From the NCBI GenBank assembly GCA_026646885.1, contig JAPKHK010000007.1, forward strand, positions 62,001-126,000: 64,000 nucleotides of DNA. The letters run 5' to 3'. This document shows positions 1-8,360 of the stretch, one piece after another. The notes below the pieces were generated by a model. It ran no database searches. It was not told the DNA's origin and saw only the letters and a program-made list of their open reading frames with translations. The stretch's first letter is position 1; the number at the start of each line of letters is the position of its first letter. This DNA is from Casimicrobiaceae bacterium (GTDB taxonomy: Bacteria > Pseudomonadota > Gammaproteobacteria > Burkholderiales > Casimicrobiaceae). The translations under genes and the position numbers were made by a program.

Positions 1-1140
1 CTGGGTGCGTTCCTCGACCTTGCGCTCCAGGCTGGCATACAGCTCGGCGAGCTGCGCCGACATGCGGTTGAACTGCTCGGCCAGCGCCTGCAGCTCGTCG
101 CCGGAGTGCACCTCGATGCGCCCGCCCAGCTCGCCCGCGCCGATGCGCTGCGCGCCCTCGCGCAGGCGGCGGATCGGCCGCACCATGCTGCGCGCCAGGA
201 ACAGCGCCGCCAGCGCCGACAGCACCAGGCCGCCCAGCAGCAGGGCCAGGCTGCGCCAGACCGAGGCGTCCAGCGTGGCATACACCTCCGCCACCGGCTG
301 CTCGACGAACACCGTCCAGCCGAGCGATTCGATCCCCGCCCGGGCGGTGAGGATCTCGCGGCCCGCGGCATCCGCGGACAGCCTGGCCGGCGCCTCGCCC
401 CATTCGTTCTTCAGCGCCGCAGCCACGTGGGCGAGGCCGGACAGATCGGTCCGCGCCAACACGCGGGCGATGTCCGGATCGGCCACCAGGTTGCCGCTAG
501 CGTCGACCACATAGGCCTTGCCTTTGGCGCCGACGCGGATGCGCGAGACGACGTCCCAGACGAACTTGAGGTTCACCTCGGCCAGGGTCAGCGCCGGGCG
601 CTCGCCGCCGCCGCGCACAGCGATGGTGAGGTAAGGCTCGGAACCACTGCGGAAATGCACCGGGCTGAACCAGGTCAATCCAGGCTTCGCCTGCGCGAAG
701 GCCGGCTCGCCGGAGCGGTCGCGGCCCGAGCCGACGACATCCATGTCCAGGCGCGAAACGGCGAGCCGCTCGCGCCCCTCCGCGTCGATGCGGGCGAGAT
801 CGGTCACGGCGGGCAGCAGGCGCAGCAGCTTGAGGAACTCCAGGCGGCGCTGGGCATCGCCCTGCTCGCCCAGCTGCGTCAGCGCGGCGAAGGCGAGCTG
901 GCGCTCGATCTCGCGCACGAACTGCTCGATGCGCGCCGCCGCCGCCACCGCCTTCTCCTGCTGCAGGCTGGCCAGCGCCGCCTTGTTCTCCTGGTAGGAA
1001 AAGTAGAGTCCGATGGCGCTGGAGATGAGCAGCGCGCCGCAGACGAGCGCCAGGATCAAGGCGAAGTAGCGGCGGAACAGCCGCCCGCCGCGGATCGGCG
1101 CGGCGGCCTCGTTTCCCAGGAACGGTTCGCGCGCCCGCAT
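1..1140 (-). CDS. Membrane sensor protein, N-terminal part (two TM, periplasmic sensor, HAMP; probable histidine kinase), cut by window edge
   Basis: An open frame runs from ATG at 1140 to base 1 without a stop, so 380 residues are visible and the gene continues beyond the left edge. A first membrane segment lies at about residues 25-47. A periplasmic sensor region of about 240 residues, Cache-like by general appearance, follows. The second membrane segment is at about 297-316 and leads into a HAMP domain (VRPIRRLREGAQRIGAGELG). The visible end, SLERKVEERTQ, is the coiled coil that typically precedes a histidine kinase or GGDEF output domain, which lies outside the window. The gene starts 9 bp after the stop of the binding-protein gene, in the same operon. 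The sensor architecture is clear; the output type is inference. Confidence 0.8.
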   Translation of the reverse strand, partial: MRAREPFLGNEAAAPIRGGRLFRRYFALILALVCGALLISSAIGLYFSYQENKAALASLQQEKAVAAAARIEQFVREIERQLAFAALTQLGEQGDAQRRLEFLKLLRLLPAVTDLARIDAEGRERLAVSRLDMDVVGSGRDRSGEPAFAQAKPGLTWFSPVHFRSGSEPYLTIAVRGGGERPALTLAEVNLKFVWDVVSRIRVGAKGKAYVVDASGNLVADPDIARVLARTDLSGLAHVAAALKNEWGEAPARLSADAAGREILTARAGIESLGWTVFVEQPVAEVYATLDASVWRSLALLLGGLVLSALAALFLARSMVRPIRRLREGAQRIGAGELGGRIEVHSGDELQALAEQFNRMSAQLAELYASLERKVEERTQ

Positions 1141-1149
1141 CGTTGGCTC

Positions 1150-2121
1150 CTACTCGATCACCCGGTCTGCGCGGATCAGCAGCGACTGGGGCAAGGCCAG
1201 GCCGAGTGCCCTGGCCGTTTTGAGGTTGAGGACGAGTTCGACTTTCATGGGTTGCTCGACGGGCAGATCGGCCGGTTTGGCGCCTTCCAGAATCTTGCTG
1301 ACGTAGGTGGCGGCGCGGCGGTACATCGAAAAGAGATTGGGTGCATAGGACATCAGGCCGCCGGCCTCGACGAAGGCACTGTCGTAGTGCGCATCCGGCA
1401 AGCGATGCAGGGCCGCCAGTTCGACCACCCGCCGGCGCTGTGGAAAAAGCCGGGCACCGCCTGTGAACAGCGCCTGGGCACCGCCGCGCCGCGCTTCTGA
1501 AAATGCAGCCTCCAGCCCTTGCGCCGCGTCGGTCCACATCAGGGCCGCGCCCACTGCCTCACCGCCCCGCTCGATCACCCGCTTCAGGTTGGGCGAGCTG
1601 CGCTCCGGATCCCAAAGCACGGCGATGCGGGAGGCCGCGGGCGCCGCCTCTTTCAGCAGCTCGAAGCGCTTGGTGATTACCTCGATGCCGACGTCCCACG
1701 TCAATCCGGTGATGTTGCCGCCCGGCTGCGCGAGGCTGGCGACGAATCCTTCCGCAACGACGTCGGTGCCGACAACCATGACGATCGGCAGATTGCCCGC
1801 CGCTTGGCGCGCAGCGCGGGTTTCCAGGTTGATGTCGGTCACGATCAGCGCCACCTTGGCGCGCACCAGTTCTCCGGCTGCCGCTGCCAGACGTTCCGGA
1901 CTGCCCTCTGCGCTGCGGTATTCGATCGCCAGATTCCCGCCCACGACGTAACCCGACTCGCGCAGGCCTTGCACAAACGCTTCGTGGTAATCCGTCTCAT
2001 AGCCCGACAAAGGACCCAGTTTCAGATAGCCGATACGGCGCACCGCCTGCGCCCCAGCGCCTCCGCCCCAGGGCGCGGCGCCCAACGCCAGCAGTGCAAC
2101 AAGCGTTTCGCGACGGTTCAT
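1150..2121 (-). CDS. ABC transporter substrate-binding protein (ABC_sub_bind/TrpX-like family), copy B
   Basis: The product has 323 residues with an export signal starting MNRRETLVALLALGAAP; the twin arginines may indicate Tat export. The mature part has the fold signature of the ABC_sub_bind family (RRIGYLKLGPL near the start, then GGNITGLTWDVG and RIAVLWDPE). Such proteins bind small solutes in the periplasm. No permease or ATPase gene is visible; the next gene is a membrane sensor. A role in presenting a ligand to that sensor is therefore as plausible as transport. The gene is a tandem paralogue of 2164-3135. The last 85 bp of the two genes are identical and their 5' ends are nearly so. 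A GAAGG ribosome-binding site precedes the start. The ligand is unknown. Confidence 0.85.
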   Translation of the reverse strand: MNRRETLVALLALGAAPWGGGAGAQAVRRIGYLKLGPLSGYETDYHEAFVQGLRESGYVVGGNLAIEYRSAEGSPERLAAAAGELVRAKVALIVTDINLETRAARQAAGNLPIVMVVGTDVVAEGFVASLAQPGGNITGLTWDVGIEVITKRFELLKEAAPAASRIAVLWDPERSSPNLKRVIERGGEAVGAALMWTDAAQGLEAAFSEARRGGAQALFTGGARLFPQRRRVVELAALHRLPDAHYDSAFVEAGGLMSYAPNLFSMYRRAATYVSKILEGAKPADLPVEQPMKVELVLNLKTARALGLALPQSLLIRADRVIE

Positions 2122-2134
2122 CGGTGGCCTGCCT
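2065..2134. repeat. 70-bp direct repeat, left member (partner 3079-3148)
   Basis: These 70 bases, covering the signal-peptide start, start codon and ribosome-binding region of copy B, are identical to 3079-3148 at the start of copy A. Confidence 0.9.
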
Positions 2135-2163
2135 TCATGCCAGACTCTCAGACGATTCTACTT

Positions 2164-3135
2164 CTACCCGATCACCCGGTCTGCGCGGATCAGCAGCGAC
2201 TGGGGCAAGGCCAGGCCGAGTGCCCTGGCCGTTTTGAGGTTGAGGACGAGTTCCAGTTTCGCCGGCCGCTCGATCGGCAGCTCCGCCGGGTGCTGGCCCT
2301 GCAAGATCTTGTCGACATACACGGCAGCACGCCGGAACATGCCCACCAGGCTCGGCGCATAGGACATCAGGCCGCCGGCCTCGACGAAGGCGGCGTCGAA
2401 GTAGGCATCCGGCAGGCGGTACGTCGCGGCGAGCGCCGTGAGCTCCTTGCGCAGCCGGTACAGCCTGGCCCCGCCGACGGCAAACAGGGCCTGCGCCCGG
2501 TTCCGCACGGCGTTCTCGACCACCGGGTCGAGCGCGTCGCCCATTTCGGGCCAGATCAGGGTGGCGCCCACCTCGGCGCCGCGCCGTTCGACGGCCTCGC
2601 GGAATACCGGCGCATCCTGGCCCGGATCCCACAGCACGGCGATGCGCGTCGCCTTCGGCACGGCTTCCCTGAGCAGTTCGAAGCGCTTGGTGATCACCTC
2701 GTAACCGACATCCCAGGTCAGTCCGGTGATGTTGCCGCCCGGCCGGGCCAGGCTGGCGGCGAAGCCCTCCCCGACGACGTCCGTGCCGACGATCATGACG
2801 ATCGGAACAGTTTTGGTCGCCTTCGCCAGTTCGCGCGTGACCAGATTGACCGGCGTGACGATCAGCTCGACATCCGACTGCGCCAGTTCGCGGGCAAGGC
2901 CAGGAAGGCGCTCCGGCCGGCCCTCGGCGCTGCGGAAGACGATCGAGACATTCTTCCCCTCCACATAACCGAACTCGCGCAGGCCGTCGCGGAAGGCCTC
3001 ATAGCCATGCGCGAAGGCCGCCAGCGGGCTGATCGCCAGATAGCCGATACGGCGCACCGCTTGCGCCCCGGCACACCTGCCCCAGGGCGCGGCGCCCAAC
3101 GCCAGCAGTGCAACAAGCGTTTCGCGACGGTTCAT
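2164..3135 (-). CDS. ABC transporter substrate-binding protein (ABC_sub_bind/TrpX-like family), copy A
   Basis: The product has 323 residues from ATG at 3135, preceded by GGGAGG. A longer frame up to 3159 exists but would put eight extra residues before the signal peptide. The signal MNRRETLVALLALGAAPWG is the same as in the downstream copy, and family motifs recur (RRIGYLAISPL, GGNITGLTWDVG, RIAVLWDPG). The middle of the protein differs clearly from copy B while both gene ends are nearly identical, as expected for an old duplication kept similar at the ends by recombination. It is the first gene of the visible operon copy A - copy B - sensor, with 42 bp to copy B. No transporter partner is present; the ligand is unknown. 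Confidence 0.85.
   Translation of the reverse strand: MNRRETLVALLALGAAPWGRCAGAQAVRRIGYLAISPLAAFAHGYEAFRDGLREFGYVEGKNVSIVFRSAEGRPERLPGLARELAQSDVELIVTPVNLVTRELAKATKTVPIVMIVGTDVVGEGFAASLARPGGNITGLTWDVGYEVITKRFELLREAVPKATRIAVLWDPGQDAPVFREAVERRGAEVGATLIWPEMGDALDPVVENAVRNRAQALFAVGGARLYRLRKELTALAATYRLPDAYFDAAFVEAGGLMSYAPSLVGMFRRAAVYVDKILQGQHPAELPIERPAKLELVLNLKTARALGLALPQSLLIRADRVIG
2169..2253. repeat. 85-bp direct repeat, right member (partner 1155-1239)
   Basis: These 85 bases encode the C-terminal end of copy A and are identical to 1155-1239 at the end of copy B. Together with the 70-bp repeat at the gene starts they frame a tandem duplication of about 1014 bp with a diverged centre. Confidence 0.9.
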
Positions 3136-3239
3136 CGGTGGCCTGCCTCCCGTTCGCACATGCCATTCTCATGGTACGGCTCTCGTTCGATCATAGACCA
3201 GCGGTACGCCAATTTCAGCGCTAATGACTAACAGCTCTG

Positions 3240-3737
3240 CTATTTCAGCTTGTAGGTACCCGTCTGCCGGTTGCAGGCCTGCACCGTGCCCGCCTTGATC
3301 ACCGGAAATGGTGGCAGGGGTTGGACTTTGCCTTCGCTCACCATGCCTTCGTACTTTCCGGTACCTGTCACATTCTCCCGAACTACCTTGCCGTCTTGAG
3401 AGGAAAAATAGAGCAGACGCCGATCGCCATCCGGGTCAACCGCTTCGCAAACATATATCGCGGAGATCTTGCCGGCCAGCGATGCGTTGGTACCGACGCA
3501 CCTGAAGGTATTCTGGTCAAACAAGCCGCCAGGCGGGTCGCTGCGGGTAACGCCAGTGAACTCGACGTTGCTCGCAGTATATTCCTTGGAGAAATCCACC
3601 TTGCTGGCCATCCCCGACCAGCAGGCCGTAAAGTCATAGTTTCCTTCTTTCGGGATATTTACCGCGCCTGCCATGTGAGTAGTAAGCACCATGCCACCAA
3701 TCACGGCCAGCCTCATCGCTCTTCCGAACGTATTCAT
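3240..3737 (-). CDS. Small secreted protein of unknown function
   Basis: The start is ATG at 3737, supported by a perfect AGGAGG six bases upstream; a longer frame to 3818 has no such support. The 165-residue product begins with a signal peptide (MNTFGRAMRLAVIGGMVLTT, cleavage probably after AGA). The mature part has four cysteines, in FTACW, FRCVG, YVCEA and VQACN, which could form two disulfides in the periplasm. I do not recognise a domain. It stands alone and is divergent from the Crp/Fnr regulator, with a CRP-type palindrome about 100 bp upstream of its start, so it may be a target of that regulator. Confidence 0.75.
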   Translation of the reverse strand: MNTFGRAMRLAVIGGMVLTTHMAGAVNIPKEGNYDFTACWSGMASKVDFSKEYTASNVEFTGVTRSDPPGGLFDQNTFRCVGTNASLAGKISAIYVCEAVDPDGDRRLLYFSSQDGKVVRENVTGTGKYEGMVSEGKVQPLPPFPVIKAGTVQACNRQTGTYKLK

Positions 3738-3837
3738 AAGACCTCCTCTTTGTGTTGTGGGGACTACTGCCTTTTCGTCCCCGTGCCACAAAGATAGTCC
3801 CGTCTCTCGACTGGCCAAATGAAGGGCCGCACGCCGC

Positions 3838-3859
3838 CGATGTGATGCGCTTCACATCG
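3838..3859. promoter_or_regulatory. CRP/FNR-family operator palindrome
   Basis: The core is TGTGA-N6-TCACA at 3841-3856, flanked by CGA and TCG so that each half-site is an 8-base perfect inverted repeat. This equals the E. coli CRP consensus core. It lies 71 bp before the Crp/Fnr-type gene start and 100 bp before the divergent secreted-protein gene. Autoregulation or control of the secreted protein is inferred, not shown. Confidence 0.75.
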
Positions 3860-3930
3860 ATTGCCCTTGGCATGGCGCGCGGCCTGGGCCAGAATGAACC
3901 ACGGATGCATCGAGGTCGGGGAGGACGCGC

Positions 3931-4566
3931 ATGAAGCCGAATGCCATCGAAGCGCTGCCGCCGCCGCTGCTGGAGCGGCTCGCCGCCGGCACCGTGGCGC
4001 GGCCGTTTCCCAGGAACGCCGTCATCGTCACCGAGGGCGACGAGAACGACCGCCTGTTCGTGCTGCTCTCGGGTTGCGCCAAGGTCTATATTTCGGACGA
4101 AAACGGCCGCGAGATCGAGCTCAACCGCCTCGGCCCAGGCGAATATTTCGGCGAAGTGGCGCTCGACGGCGGCCCGCGCTCGGCCTCGGTGATGGCGCTG
4201 GAGGACTGCCGCTGCGCCGTGATCCGCCACGCCGACCTGACCGCTGTCCTCGCCGCGCAGCCGGAATTCGCCCTGCACATGATCCGCAAGCTTGCGCACC
4301 GCGTGCGTGCATTGACGGACAACGTGCGCAGCTTGGCTTGGATCGATGTTTATGGCCGCGTCGCGCGACTGTTGCTCGAATTGGCCGACGAGAAGGACGG
4401 CAGGCTATCGATCGAGTCCTGCCCGACGCAGAAGGACATTGCCCAGCGCATCGGCGCATCGCGCGAGATGGTCAACCGCATTCTCGCCGACTTGGCCGAC
4501 GGGGGCTACATCCGCAAAGAGCCTTCGCGCATCATCATTACGCGCCGCCTGCCGGCGCATTGGTGA
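3931..4566 (+). CDS. Crp/Fnr family transcriptional regulator
   Basis: A 211-residue cytoplasmic regulator. Residues of about 20-130 form the cyclic-nucleotide-binding beta barrel, with the phosphate-binding cassette GEYFGEVALDGGPRSASVMA; the Glu, Arg and Ser that contact cAMP in CRP are present. A dimerisation helix follows, then a winged helix with the recognition segment TQKDIAQRIGASREMVNRIL. No N-terminal cysteine cluster for an FeS centre is seen, which argues for a CRP-like rather than FNR-like sensor. The CRP-type palindrome just upstream fits this. Effector identity is inference. Confidence 0.9.
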   Translation: MKPNAIEALPPPLLERLAAGTVARPFPRNAVIVTEGDENDRLFVLLSGCAKVYISDENGREIELNRLGPGEYFGEVALDGGPRSASVMALEDCRCAVIRHADLTAVLAAQPEFALHMIRKLAHRVRALTDNVRSLAWIDVYGRVARLLLELADEKDGRLSIESCPTQKDIAQRIGASREMVNRILADLADGGYIRKEPSRIIITRRLPAHW

Positions 4567-4620
4567 ACAGACCGGGCAGCGCGCGGTCGCTGCGCGTCAA
4601 GCCGGAGCGTCCCGGACCCG

Positions 4621-6372
4621 TCAGCCCTTGGGCTCCTCGTGCATTTTCTTGAAGTGCAGGAGTCCCGGCGCCCACATGTGCTTCACCGGATCGACGTCGA
4701 CATGCACTACGGCGCAGCGGCCGGACTGCAAGGCCCGCAGCAAGGTAGGCTTCAGTTCCTTGGGGTCGGAGACGCGGGCACCGAAGGCGCCCATCGCTTC
4801 GCCCAACTTGTCGAAGGCGATCTCGCCCAGGTCCGCCTTGATGGTTTCTTCCGGGCCGAGGTGCTTGAAGAGCATGGTCTTGAAGGGCCGCAGCATGAAC
4901 TGCTGGTTCATTTTCACCATGCCCCATTGTTTGTCGCACAACACGATGTAGATCACCTGCGCTTTGTTTCTCACCGCGGTTTCGACTTCCTGCGGATGAA
5001 AGCCGAAAGCGCCGTCGCCGATGATGCAGCACACCGGTTTGCCCGGCTCGGCCACGGCGGCGCCCACGGCTTGCGCCATGCCGGCGCCGAGCATGCCGAA
5101 TTTGAAAGTGGAAAGGATGCGATTGGGCCGGTCGGCGCGGTGATAGAACATCGCCCAAATCGTGGCGTTGCCGCCATCGGCCACCAGCACGCTGTCTTTC
5201 GGAAAGACTTCGCCGCAGACCGTGGCGATATGTGCCGGGTGCATGGGAACTTCGGTGTCGGCAAGCGCCTTGTCCCAGCCGGCGCGGTCCTCGGCCATCA
5301 TTTTCGCATAGCCCGCGAGGCGGGTTCGGCGCGGCGCCGCATTGATCTCGCCCTGGCGCTTTTCCAGGGCGTCGCCAAGCCATTCGAGGAAGCGCCTGGC
5401 GTCGGCTTGAATGGCCAGGTCGACGGGCTTATTGAGGCCGAACATCTCGGGATCGAGATCGACTTGAATGGCCTTTTGCTCCGAGGGGTGACGCCAGTAG
5501 GGGGGCTTACCCCACCAGTCGGTCTCGCCCAAACGCGAGCCGACGATCAGTGCCACGTCGGCGTCGTTGCGCACTTGGTGGTTCACTTTGACGTGCGGCA
5601 TGGGCATGGCCAAGGGCGAAGTTTCCGGCAGTGCGCCGCGCGCCGCCCAACTCGTGGTTACCGGCGCTTGCAAGAGCTCCGCCACGCGCGCCAGCGCATC
5701 ATACGCGCCGGCATGCACCACGCCGCTGCCGACGTGAATCATCGGCGCCTGCGCGGCGATCAGCAGGTCGGCGGCGCGCGCCACTTGTTCCGCGGTCGGC
5801 TCGAGGGGCGTTTGGTTGCGGTACTGGTGCGGCGCCCAGAAAGCGACTTCCGCCTTCACTTTGCCGTTCATCATGTTCTCGGGCACATCGACATGCACCA
5901 CGCCGGGCCGACCCTCCCAACTCTTGCGCAGAGCCTTCCTCATCAGTTCGGGCACGCGCTCGAAGCTGGAAGCGGCGGCGCTCCATTTGGCGATTTTCCC
6001 GATCACGCCGCTCTGGTCGAAGCACTGGTAAGCGCCACCCCGATCGGGATACATGATGCCGGGCCGGCGCGCGCTGGTGATGGCTAGCACGCGGTTGCCT
6101 TCGCCTTGCTCCACCACGAGGCCCGGCAAAATGTTGGCGACCCCGGGGCCGTTGCTGGCCATGCACACGCCGAGTTTGCCGGTGAGTCGCGCATAAGCGC
6201 CGGCCATGTGCGCCGCGCAGCTCTCGTGGCGCGGCGTGACGATTTCGATGCCCAGTTTGTGCAGCGTCGAATAGAAACCGAAATAGGTGCCGTCGATGAT
6301 GCCGAAAACTTTTTCGACACCTTCTTTCTGCAACATGCGGGCGATGACTTCGCCGCCGCAAATTTCCGCCAT
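4621..6372 (-). CDS. Thiamine-diphosphate-dependent enzyme of the acetolactate synthase-like superfamily, substrate unknown
   Basis: A 583-residue protein with the usual order: N-terminal pyrimidine-binding domain (catalytic Glu in PRHESCAAHMAGAYAR), central domain, and C-terminal pyrophosphate domain beginning GDGAFGFHPQEVETAV. The position that is normally Asn in the GDG-X25-N metal motif is Asp here (VLCDKQWGM), whereas the Xsc neighbour has Asn (HNRQWG). The start has a GAGGAG site. It begins 10 bp after xsc, so the two are co-transcribed. Candidates are a carboligase or decarboxylase acting on an aldehyde or 2-oxo acid linked to sulfonate metabolism. Without a diagnostic motif I leave the reaction open; it should not be called IlvB. 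Confidence 0.85.
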   Translation of the reverse strand: MAEICGGEVIARMLQKEGVEKVFGIIDGTYFGFYSTLHKLGIEIVTPRHESCAAHMAGAYARLTGKLGVCMASNGPGVANILPGLVVEQGEGNRVLAITSARRPGIMYPDRGGAYQCFDQSGVIGKIAKWSAAASSFERVPELMRKALRKSWEGRPGVVHVDVPENMMNGKVKAEVAFWAPHQYRNQTPLEPTAEQVARAADLLIAAQAPMIHVGSGVVHAGAYDALARVAELLQAPVTTSWAARGALPETSPLAMPMPHVKVNHQVRNDADVALIVGSRLGETDWWGKPPYWRHPSEQKAIQVDLDPEMFGLNKPVDLAIQADARRFLEWLGDALEKRQGEINAAPRRTRLAGYAKMMAEDRAGWDKALADTEVPMHPAHIATVCGEVFPKDSVLVADGGNATIWAMFYHRADRPNRILSTFKFGMLGAGMAQAVGAAVAEPGKPVCCIIGDGAFGFHPQEVETAVRNKAQVIYIVLCDKQWGMVKMNQQFMLRPFKTMLFKHLGPEETIKADLGEIAFDKLGEAMGAFGARVSDPKELKPTLLRALQSGRCAVVHVDVDPVKHMWAPGLLHFKKMHEEPKG

Positions 6373-6382
6373 TCTTCTCTCC

Positions 6383-8152
6383 TCACATGCAGTGTTTGTA
6401 TTTGTCGAGCAGCCGGACCGGTTTCTTCAAGGCATCGCGCCGGAAGGGGTCGCCGAGTTCTTGCGTGACCATTATTTCCAGCACCGTGGTCTTGCCTTGC
6501 TTCTGCGCCGCGCAGGCAGCGGCCAATGCGAGGCCGACATCGGCGAGCTGATCGACGACGATTCCTTCGGCACCCATCGCTCGCGCAATCGCCGCGAAAC
6601 TCGGGTTCTGCAAATTGGAGCCGACGAAGCGATTGCCGTAGAAGTCCACCTGATTCTTCTTCTCCGCGCCCCACTGCCGGTTGTGGAACACCACCGCGGT
6701 TACCGGGATGTTTTCGCGCACACAAGTCAGCAATTCGCCGAAACTCATGCCCCAGGCGCCATCGCCGACGTAGGCCACGGCGGGCCGATCGGGTGCGGCA
6801 AGCTTGGCGCCGATGATCGCCGGAAAGGCATAGCCGCAGTTGCCGAAACTCATGGCGGCGAAGAAACTGCGCGGCCGCTCGAAGCGAAGATAACTATTCG
6901 AGACCGAGCAGATGTTGCCGATATCGGTGGACACCATGGCGTCACGCGGCATGGCCTTTTCGAGTTCCCGCAGCATCTGGCGCGGGTGCATGGCGGGGCT
7001 GTCTTTTGCCACGGCGAGGCTCCAGGAGTCGCGCTCCTGTGTCCAGGCGTCGAGCTCGGCTACCCAACCGGCTTTCTCCTGCGCGATTTCGGCCCGGCGC
7101 TGCGCGCGATTGGCGGTGCACGCCAGATCGCGTGGAGCAAGGCGCGTGAGCAGCGCCTCGGCGGCGGCTTTGGCATCGGCGCACAGACCGATGGAAATGG
7201 GCTTCACTAGGCCCAGCATTTTGGCGTCGGCGTCCACCTGGATGATCTTCGCCTGCTTCGGCCAGTAGTCGAGCCCGTGCTGCGGCAGCGTACCGAAAGG
7301 GCCCAGGCGCGTGCCCAGCGCCAGCACCACGTCGGCCTGGGCGAGCAGCTTCATCGCGGCCTTCGAACCTTGGTAACCCAAGGGCCCGCAACACAGCGGA
7401 TGCGAAGCGGGAAAAGCGTCGTTGTGCAAATAGCTCGTCACTACCGGCGCGTCGAGCCGTTCGGCAAGCTGCACGCAGGCTTCCACGCCATCGGCCAGCA
7501 CCACGCCGCCGCCCGAAACGATGACCGGAAACTGCGCCGCCGCTAGCAACGTGGCTGCCGCATCGAGGCTTGCTTCGCCGCCGGCACCGCGTTCGATGCG
7601 TATCGGCGCGGCGATTTCGTAGTCGGCCTCGCCGTAGAAATGGTCGCGCGGAACATTGAGTTGCGTCGGCCCCATCTCCAACAGGGCGCGGTCGAAACAG
7701 CGCGCGGCGAGTTCCGCCAAACGCTGCGGTCCGCTCACATGCGCTTGGAATTTGGTGATCCTGGAAAAAAGCGGTAACTGCTCGGTCTCCTGAAAGCCGC
7801 CCAAGCCCATGGTGGCGCTGCCGGTTTCCGGCGTGATCACCACCACCGGGCTGTGCGCCCAGTAGGCTGCGGCCACCGCGGTGACGAAGTTGGTGACGCC
7901 CGGACCGTTCTGCGCGATGCACACCCCATGCCGCCCCGAGACGCGCGCATAGCCGTCGGCCATGTGCGCCGCACCTTGCTCATGCACCGTGGGGATGAAA
8001 CGTATGCCCGCCGCGGGAAAGAGATCCAGCGCATCCATGTAGGCCGAGCCGACGATGCCGAAAACGTCGCGCACGCCTTGCGCGACCAGCGTTTCCACCA
8101 AGGCTTCGGAAGGCGTCATGCGGCTCCGACCTCTGACTTCATTTCCACCCAT
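6383..8152 (-). CDS. xsc: Sulfoacetaldehyde acetyltransferase
   Basis: Xsc converts sulfoacetaldehyde and phosphate to acetyl phosphate and sulfite, the desulfonating step of taurine and related sulfonate degradation, using thiamine diphosphate in the cytoplasm. The 589-residue frame has the family N-terminus (MTPSEALVETLVAQGVRDVF), the catalytic-Glu segment PTVHEQGAAHMADGYAR, GGFQETEQLPLFS, RALLEMGPTQLNVPRD, and a complete GDG...N metal motif (GDGAWGM to FHNRQWG). ATG 8152 has AAGGAG five bases upstream; ATG 8119 (MTPSEAL) with GGAG is an alternative start. It leads a two-gene operon with another TPP enzyme. No pta or taurine dehydrogenase gene is visible. An inverted repeat lies about 110 bp upstream, and an IclR gene is nearby. 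Confidence 0.92.
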   Translation of the reverse strand: MGGNEVRGRSRMTPSEALVETLVAQGVRDVFGIVGSAYMDALDLFPAAGIRFIPTVHEQGAAHMADGYARVSGRHGVCIAQNGPGVTNFVTAVAAAYWAHSPVVVITPETGSATMGLGGFQETEQLPLFSRITKFQAHVSGPQRLAELAARCFDRALLEMGPTQLNVPRDHFYGEADYEIAAPIRIERGAGGEASLDAAATLLAAAQFPVIVSGGGVVLADGVEACVQLAERLDAPVVTSYLHNDAFPASHPLCCGPLGYQGSKAAMKLLAQADVVLALGTRLGPFGTLPQHGLDYWPKQAKIIQVDADAKMLGLVKPISIGLCADAKAAAEALLTRLAPRDLACTANRAQRRAEIAQEKAGWVAELDAWTQERDSWSLAVAKDSPAMHPRQMLRELEKAMPRDAMVSTDIGNICSVSNSYLRFERPRSFFAAMSFGNCGYAFPAIIGAKLAAPDRPAVAYVGDGAWGMSFGELLTCVRENIPVTAVVFHNRQWGAEKKNQVDFYGNRFVGSNLQNPSFAAIARAMGAEGIVVDQLADVGLALAAACAAQKQGKTTVLEIMVTQELGDPFRRDALKKPVRLLDKYKHCM

Positions 8153-8260
8153 GGACGCTCCTTCGACTCCCGAGCAGAGCGCGAACCAATCAATTGGGTC
8201 ATTCGGCCGCTCGCAAGCTCTGTGCTGCGCATCATGACATACGCGCCATTCCGCCGCAAT

Positions 8261-8281
8261 AACGAAACCAATAGTTCCGTT
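8261..8281. promoter_or_regulatory. Candidate operator upstream of xsc
   Basis: An imperfect inverted repeat AACGAAAC-N5-GTTCCGTT, with 7 of 8 positions matching, lies between the membrane-protein gene and xsc. Its spacing and GGAAC/GTTTC-like arms resemble sites of IclR-family regulators, and such a gene lies 1.7 kb away. This is inference from shape and neighbourhood. Confidence 0.4.
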
Positions 8282-8360
8282 TAGCAGCTAATTTGTTGCT
8301 TCGATGCCAGCAGCATCGGTCAACGCACCGGCTCGCCGCGAGCGCGCGGTGCCCGGCAAC

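Noticed and set aside
106..1500. 464-codon plus-strand frame opposite the sensor gene
   Set aside because: It is antisense to the sensor and binding-protein genes, has no domain and shows His/Arg-rich shadow composition.
4639..6087. 482-codon plus-strand frame opposite the TPP enzyme
   Set aside because: Shadow frame of a clear enzyme gene, rich in His, Arg and Gly without family motifs.
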